This document shows positions 56,698 through 64,000 of a stretch of DNA of 64,000 bases, in pieces (position 1 is the first letter of the stretch; every line of letters begins with the position of its first letter). Location of the stretch: the NCBI GenBank assembly GCA_021399435.1, contig JAJTUP010000021.1:744001-808000 (forward strand). The letters run 5' to 3'. The notes beneath the pieces were generated by a model. That model had not been told where the DNA came from and did not search any database. It saw only the letters and a list, made by a program, of their open reading frames with translations. The DNA comes from Diaporthe sp. PMI_573. Lineage: Eukaryota > Ascomycota > Sordariomycetes > Diaporthales > Diaporthaceae. A program made the position numbers and the translations under genes.

Positions 56698-59600
56698 ATG
56701 GCAGAGTACGATTCCGTTGCCATTACTGGTCTCTCGTGCAGACTTCCTGGTGAAGGCGATGCCCTCGACAATTTCTGGCAGTCGATTTGCGCGGGCAAGT
56801 GTAAGTATTCCACTTTTATTAGATTGATCTTGTCTGTGGCCGATGCTCATCTTGATTATAGCGGCATGGAGCGACATACCCCGAGAGCGCTTCAACATGG
56901 ACGCCTTTTGGTCGCCAAACAAGAGGCGCAGCACAAGCGCCGCCCAAGGGGCACACTTTATGCGAGATGACCTATCCAGATTTGACGCCGGTTTCTTCGG
57001 CCTGCCGAAACATGATGTTGACGCAATGGATCCCCAACAGCGTATCATGATGGAGGTGACCTACGAGGCTCTGGAGCGGGCCGGTCTTCCGCTCCACCAG
57101 CTTGCTGGGACGCGGACCGGGGTTTTCATGGGGAATACCACGACCGACTACCGCGATATGATATGCAGAGACCTCGACAACGCACCGCAGTACACATTCA
57201 CCGGCACATGCCCAGCTTCAATAGCCAACAGAATATCCTGGCTTTGGGACTTGCGAGGTCCATCGTTTCCGATCAACACGGCTTGCTCTTCCAGCATGGT
57301 TGCGCTGCACGTCGCGTGCCAGAGCCTTCGGACAGGCGAGTGTGACATTGCGATTGTGGGAGCCAGTAACTGCTTATTAAATCCTGAGATGTTCATTTTC
57401 CTTTCAAACCATGGCTTTCTGTCCCCCGACGGAAAGTGCAAGAGCTTCGACGCTTCCGCCGACGGTTACGGCCGCGGCGAGGGGTTTGGCTCTATTATCC
57501 TTAAAAGAGCCAAAGATGCCGTTGCAGCTGGTGACCCAATCAGGGCAGTCATCCGCGGAACGGGGACAAATCAAGACGGCCGAACCAAGGGACTCACGAT
57601 GCCTAGTGCGGAGGCGCAAAAGGCCCTGATCGAAGAGGTCTACTTCAATGCCGGCTTGGACTTCGGCGACACGGCATATGTCGAAGCTCATGTTTGTCCA
57701 CCTGCCCTTTCCAGGACTATGACACCCTGCATGCTGACTGGTGTTGTATTCTTATAGGGTACCGGTACCAAGATTGGTGATCGCGAAGAAATGGCAGCTC
57801 TGGCAGCTACTATAGGTGGATCGCACAGCGCAGAGAACAAATTAATAGTGGGCTCCGTGAAATCAAATGTTAGTTCACTCCTGCCCTGGAATCTCCATTA
57901 GTATAATTTCACGCTCTAATTGTTCGACACTCACAGATTGGCCATCTTGAAGCCGCCGCTGGAGTTGCCAGTATTATCAAGGCAGTGCTTATGCTCGAGA
58001 CCGGCTTGATTCCCCCAAGCATTCATTTCAACACGCCTAATCCAGAGATCCAATGGGACAAGTGGAACGTGCGAGTCCCAACAGAGCTGGCGTCCTGGCC
58101 CACGGAAGGAGTTCGCCGCATAAGCGTCAATTCCTTTGGCTACGGGGGAGCAAACGCACACGCGGTTCTTGAAGACGCACATCATTACTTGAAGGCCAGG
58201 TACCATGATGCCAACCGGCACCTTCCCAGCAACGGCATGAATGGAGAAAATGGCTCAAACGCAGTCAAAGACATGAAGATAATCAACGGCATGAATGGGA
58301 TCAAGGCCGCAAATGGAGTTGACAGAACAACCGGAGCCATTCGCATCACGAATGGAGTCAACAGCGAGAGCGGATCCAACAATGCAAATGGCTCTGTGGC
58401 CAAGACAGTATCTCCCATGGCTGATTCCCACATGAACGTGCCTCGCCTATTTGTCTGGAGTGCACAGGACAAGGACGGACTAAAGCGGATGGAGGGTAGG
58501 CTTGTGGGCTATGTCCAAAACATCAAATCCGGACATCAAAGGCACAGCCCGCATGAAGGACATAAGAGCCAGAAGCTCATGGCCGAGCTGGCTTACACAC
58601 TGGGCGAGCGAAGGTCTCATCTCCAGTGGAAAACGTATGGTATTGCCTCATCGCCGAGAGACCTCATCGAGATCCTGACCACCAGGGATGATAAGTCTAG
58701 TGCTCCTGTGGTCAAGTCCTCCAGAAACCCGCTGGTGGGCTTTGTGTTCACAGGCCAGGGTGCCCAGTGGCCACGGATGGGAGCAGAGCTCATGGCTTAT
58801 AAGGTCTTCAGGGAAAACATCGAGGCGGCCGATGACTATCTACAAAAGTTCTGTGGCTGCCTCTGGTCGGTGACGGAGGAGCTGCTTAAGTTCAAATCGA
58901 CGTCCCTGATCAATCAAGCGCTATACAGCCACACACTCTCCTCCATCCTGCAAGTCGCTTTGGTAGAGCTGCTCAAGTCCTGGAATATAGTGCCTACCTC
59001 GGTTGTGGGTCATTCAGGCGGCGAGATCGCTGCCTCGTACTGTGGTGGTGGGCTAAGCAGAACCGATGCTTGGAAAGTTGCTTACTATCGCGGCTTCGTG
59101 GCGTCGAGAATGAAGCTCAAGGCTCCTGAACTCAACGGCGCGATGATGGCCGTCGGCCTGTCACATGAGGCGTCAGAGAAATGGATCTCCAAGGTCACGG
59201 ATGGAAAACTTGTCGTCGCTTGTATCAACTCCCCGACCAGCACCACCATCGCGGGAGACAGTCCTGGCATTGACCAGCTCCTCAACATGCTCAAGGCCGA
59301 AGGCATCTTTGCGAGGAAATTGATGGTAGATACTGCGTATCACTCACACCACATGGAGATCTTGGCCGAGGAGTACCGCGCCCTGATCGCCGATATCAAG
59401 CCCATCTCTGCGCCTGCCCGCAGTTGCACCATCTTCTCGACAGTCACCGGCGACGCTATTGAGCCTTCTCAGGTGGGTGCCGACCACTGGTCTGCTAGCA
59501 TCACGGCTCCTGTACTGTTCTCCGACGCAGTCCATGAAATGGTTCGCCCAATGCGCGGCCACAGGCGAGAGCAAGAGAACGCCATAGATATCCTACTCGA

Positions 59601-62600
59601 GATCGGACCACATTCTGTACTGCAAGGCCCCTCCACCCAGTCCCTGAAAGCACGCGGCATCACCAACATCCCCTACTATTCTGTTCTGACCCGCAATTTC
59701 AATGCCATCGACACGGCCATGAATGCGGCGGGCGTCTTGTTCACTCAGGGGTGCCAGTTAAACATCCGAGAGGTGAATGGCGACGGTGACTTGCATTTCG
59801 CAAGCCCTCTTGTAGATCTGCCGGCTTACTCGTGGAACCACTCGCAGAGGTTCTGGCACGATTCTCGCGTAGACGTCGAGTTCCTCGCGAGAGAGGCACC
59901 TAAGCCCGGAATCTTGGGAGCTCCCAGCCCGTCTTTTACGGAAGGCGAGAAGGTCTGGAAGAGTTTTCTCCGGCTGTCCGAAGCGGCCTGGATATCCGAC
60001 CACAAGATCCAGGGATCGATACTCTACCCTGGGGCGGGATACATCGCAATGGCCATTGAGGCCGCCGCCCAGGCTGCTGAAAAGACTCGCAAAATCGCCT
60101 CATTTAATCTGCGAGACATCCAGCTGACGGCAGCCGGGATAATTTCCGAAGATGCCGACCTAGAGTGCATTGTCCAGCTTCGACCCCACGTAGCCGGCAC
60201 CAAAGACTCGGCAGCAACGTGGACACAGTTCACCGTGACGACATCCCCGGACAGCAAATCCCTGGTCAGGAATTGCTGTGGCCTGATAATGATCGAGTAC
60301 GAGCCTGCAGAGGGGACTGCTGCGCGCCAAGAGAAGAGACTAGAGTACCAATCTCTGAAGGCGCAGTACGACGAGGCGCAACAAATGTGCGCCACTCGTC
60401 TGGACCCAGACGGCTTCTACGCCGATATGAGATCCTGGGGCCTTGAATACGGTCCAGCCTTCACTAACGTATGCGAGGCTCGAAACCGCGATGGTCAGAG
60501 CGTAGGCGCCGTGCAGCTTCCCGATATTCCAATCCCAGGGACTACTGGTCGCCCGTATGTCATACATCCAGCAACGCTGGATGCCGTCTTCCACCTTGCT
60601 TTTGCAGCCGTCAAGGGAGGTAGATATGATCCCAAGACAGCCATGGTTCCCAAGTCCATCGATGCAGTCACCGTCTCGGCCAATATACCATACCAAGCCA
60701 ATGCAGTCCTTTCGGGCTTTGCCAATGCTGACCGACACGGAATCAACGAGCTCAATGCCGATATCATAATGTTCGATGACGAAAATGTTGGCACGAGCAT
60801 AGTCATTGAAGGCTTTCTTTGTGCCAAAGTTGCTGGCGCGTCGTCTTCGAATAGCGTCAAGTCGCTTACCAGCAGATTGACGTGGAAGCCCGCCATCGAA
60901 CTTCTTACCCGGAAGGAATTGTGCTCTATCCTGTCAAAGTCGGCGACAGGCGAGGCCAAAGTGGTTGAGGTATGTGCCGGACAAATCCCGAGGTCTCTGA
61001 TTACATCCTTCGGGTCATGACGTTGCCCATTCGCAGATCAGAGGAATCTCACCTACTAACTAAGATATCGTACTAATGTAGTACCTCGAACTATTGCACC
61101 ATGCGAATTCGGCATTGTCCGTCCTTGAAGTCGCCAAAGATACAGATGGTCTATTATTCCAACGAGCCGAGCTAGCGAGACTGGCTGAGACTTGGAATGT
61201 GACCACGGCCGTCTTGGACGGGGCTCTGAACCAGGACACGACTGGGCCACAAGGATCACACAAGGTTCCTGATTTCAGACACGAACTGCCTGGCCACCTG
61301 TTCAAGGGCCAATACGACATTATTTGCGTGGCTGATACTGCTCTTCGCCTTTACACCGACCATACATCCGAGGCATTCGGGCGCATGTGCGAAGCCCTGA
61401 AGCACGGAGGTACGCTGTGTCTTCTAGCAGCGGACTGTGTTTTGAGCAGCATACCGCTCATTTTGGAAGCCAACAACATGATGAAGACAGTGTTACACAT
61501 ACCTTCGGCAGGCAAGGGTCCTGGTTTGGCTATTATCAAGAAAGACCATGTTAGCAGCACAAATGGCACTTTGAACAGCTTGAGCAACGAGTGCAATGTC
61601 AACCACGAGAGCGATAGGGTATTGCCCGAGCGAGATATCACAATCCTTCTAGCTTCCGATCCGACCGCTATGGCCTTGACAGTGGCTGTAGCTCTCATCT
61701 CTCGCCTCCAGGAGCATCGCTACAAGACACACGTGTTCCGTTGGGGTTCGGATGTGTCAGCTCTCAAGGACAGGACATGCATCTCGCTGCTCGAGATCGG
61801 GAAGCCTCTCCTCCGAGGAATGACCGTGGGTGATTTTGAGTCACTCAAGAAGCTGATGCTAGAGACAAAAAGCCTATTCTGGGCCACGGCATTGAATGAT
61901 CCCAGCGCTGCCTTGATCGACGGTCTTGTGCGAGTCGTCCGGAACGAGACGTCGGGCCTGGACGTGCGCGTGTTCCATGCGGACGAACCCTCATCCCACG
62001 CTGCGCCGGCTAACGTTCTCGCCGACTTGATGTCGAGGGCACTGCTCTGGACTGGCTCGGACAACGAGTTCCAGGTGAAGGGTGATGTTCTGCAAATCTG
62101 TCGCGCCGAGGAGGATACGGAGTTGAATGAAGAGATCGACGGCCTGCTTCCCGGGACGGGCAGAACAATTACCAAAGTTTCGTTGGGAGAGGTAGAGTAT
62201 CCTGTAAAGCTTTGTGTCCAGTCCCCCGGCATGTTGAGCTCGGTATGCTTGGAGCCAGACGAGTCGGCTGAGACTCAGCTCGAGCCGGATTTTGTCGAGA
62301 TACAGACCAAGGCTTCGGCTTTGAAGTAAGTGGACTTCACGAGTTCTCGACCCTACCAAAATCGCCACGAAGGTTCTAACTTTATTTCTCAGTTTCCGTG
62401 AGGTCATGGTTGCAATGGGCCAGATGGCAGACACAGCACTCGGGCTGGAAGCCGCTGGAGTGGTCACTCGTGTTGGGTCCTCAGTGAGCAAATTCAAAGC
62501 CGGCGATAAAGTCATGATGTGTGGGTATGGGGCCCACAGAACGTTCCATCGAGTGCCAGCTAGCTTTTGCGCCTTAATACCGGAAGACATGTCTTTCGAG

Positions 62601-64000
62601 GTGGCAGCAAGCATCCCGGTTGTTCACGCCACTGCATGGAATGCGCTGGTTCGGGTTGCCAAGGTCCAGAAGGGCCAGTCAATCCTCATTCACGCAGCAG
62701 CCGGTGGTGTTGGACAGGCAGCCTGCCAGATTGCGCAGCACTACGAGATGGAAATCTTTGCAACGGTCTCTTCAGAAGCCAAGAAGAAGTTGATCATGAA
62801 GCAATTCTGCATCCCGGAGAACCACATCTTTTACTCACGAGATACCAGCTTTGCCAAAGGGGTCAAGCGGATGACCAATGGACGCGGCGTGGAAGTTGTG
62901 CTCAATTCTCTTGCTGGTGAGGCTCTCCGCCAGACATGGAATTGTATTGCGCCCTTTGGACACTTTGTGGAAATTGGAATCAAGGATATCCTCAACAACA
63001 CGGGCCTGGAAATGCGGCCATTCTTGCAGGACGCTTCTTTCAGCTTCTTCAATCTCAGGCACGTGGAAGAGAGCCGACCGGATTTGATGGCCGTCATCCT
63101 TGAGGGCGCATTCGACTTTGTTCACCGCGGCATCACCCGACCCGTCCAGCCCTTGGTCAGCTTCCCCATCTCCAAGGTGGAAGATGCACTGCGACTCATG
63201 CAGACGGGGAAACACTTGGGTAAGATCGCCCTGACGTGGGGGGACGACAACGTGGTGCCATTGATGCCACGTAGCCAGCGCGCTCCCAAGCTGTCACCGA
63301 CAGGAGTCTATCTGCTCGTTGGCGGGCTGGGTGGTCTTGGACGCAGCCTGGCGACCAAGCTGGTGAGCCTCGGTGCCCGCAGACTGTGCTTTCTCTCGCG
63401 TTCCGGTGCGGATTCAACAAACGCGCAGGCTCTCATACGGATGCTTGAGCAGCAGCAGGTCCAGGTGCGTGCCTACAAATGTGACGTCGGAGATGAGGTT
63501 TCGGTTGTCAGCGCGATAAGCCGCTGTACGCGGGAGCTGGGGAAGGTCCGTGGTGCATTCCAATGCGCCATGGTGCTCAGAGACAGCCTGTTCGTCAACA
63601 TGACACACCAGGCCTGGGTCGAGAGCACGCGGCCCAAGGTACAGGGAAGCTGGAACCTGCACGAACACCTCCCGGACGACCTGGAATTCTTCGTCACCCT
63701 CAGCTCGTTCACGGGTGTCTTTGGGAGCCGCGGGCAGGCCAACTACTCAGCCGGAGGCGCATATGAGGACGCGCTGGCGCATCACCGCAGGTCTCTCGGC
63801 CGGCGTGCCACAACTATCGACCTTGGCCTGATGCGTGACATCGGCGTCCTGGCTGAGACAGGGATGACGGATCACTTCCGAGAGTGGGAGAAGCCGTACG
63901 GGATCCGGGAGGCCGAGTTCCACGCGCTGATCGAGAGGGTCATTGACCGCGAATTGGCGGCTGCGTTCCCGCCACAGGTTGTCACCGGCCTCGCCACGGG
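56698..64000 (+). CDS. Highly reducing polyketide synthase, KS-AT-DH-degenerate CMeT-ER-KR (3' end outside window)
   Basis: Exons 56698-56800, 56862-57691, 57758-57868, 57937-60969, 61082-62325 and 62393 onward, with GT-AG borders and matching phases; about 2310 residues are visible. KS: NTACSSS with Cys near 175, EAHGTGTKIGD restored over an intron, NIGHLEAAAG over the next. A linker of about 60 residues is rich in Asn-Gly (58220-58400). AT: GHSGGEIAA near 708. DH: HKIQGSILYPG near 1037 and HPATLDAVFH. The region from about 1360 to 1500 aligns by eye with a C-methyltransferase (YLELLHHANSALSVLEVAKD; FKGQYDIICVAD), but the Gly-rich SAM-binding loop is gone. ER: HAAAGGVGQAA. KR: YLLVGGLGGLGRSL near 2080 and the Ser/Tyr region GSRGQANYSAGGA. 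A C-terminal ACP is expected past 64000. It probably supplies the reduced starter for the divergent NR-PKS. Confidence 0.95.

Noticed and set aside
1..64000. CRISPR arrays, rRNA genes, bacterial-type operons
   Set aside because: No regularly spaced repeats or rRNA sequence seen, and the introns show a eukaryotic nuclear genome.

Overview
The window is from the nuclear genome of a filamentous ascomycete (Pezizomycotina; Sordariomycetes is my inference from gene content). The evidence is many short introns (about 45-110 nt) with GT-AG borders and CTGAC/CTAAC-like branch points, fungal housekeeping genes (NSA2, SPO7, ESF1 orthologues), a Thr/Ser-rich wall protein, a PAN-containing copper radical oxidase and a paired set of iterative type I polyketide synthases. 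All exon borders were worked out by hand from splice motifs and reading-phase agreement; no RNA evidence was available.

Layout. 1-4757 is the 5' part of a Ty3/gypsy retrotransposon on the minus strand: a candidate LTR, a decayed gag, a consensus -1 slippery heptamer, and a pol frame (protease, reverse transcriptase, RNase H) that stays open to the window edge. 6632-7537 (-) is NSA2. 7979-8241 is a small inverted-repeat element with a strong hairpin. 8538-12670 (+) is an unrecognised locus: one intron, then one continuing frame broken by three in-frame stops, ending in five tandem Myb/SANT-like modules. 13431-14732 (-) is a Spo7-like gene divergent from a Cld1/CGI-58-like hydrolase (15502-17333, +). 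18651-21537 (-) is a five-exon membrane-anchored kelch protein. About 5 kb with no supportable gene follows, then an 11-exon GPI-type wall glycoprotein (26552-31528, +). ESF1 (32423-34531, +), an IFI6/IFI27-like small membrane protein (34831-35620, +) and a PAN/AA5 copper radical oxidase (35726-38352, -) come next. After 3 kb without a gene there are a four-TM membrane protein (41446-43478, +), a VOC-fold small protein (44542-45186, +) and a single-TM protein (46929-47528, +).

The right end is a biosynthetic locus. A non-reducing PKS (48305-55540, -; SAT-KS-AT-PT-ACP-ACP-R, 2320 aa in my model) and a highly reducing PKS (56698 to beyond 64000, +; KS-AT-DH-degenerate CMeT-ER-KR) are transcribed divergently from a 1157-bp shared upstream region. 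The expected logic, inferred from known HR/NR pairs, is that the HR-PKS builds a reduced acyl chain, the NR-PKS SAT domain accepts it as starter, KS/AT/PT extend and cyclise it, and the R domain releases an aromatic aldehyde. Neither enzyme shows a credible working C-methyltransferase. No tailoring gene is evident to the left of the NR-PKS, so the rest of any cluster should lie right of the window.
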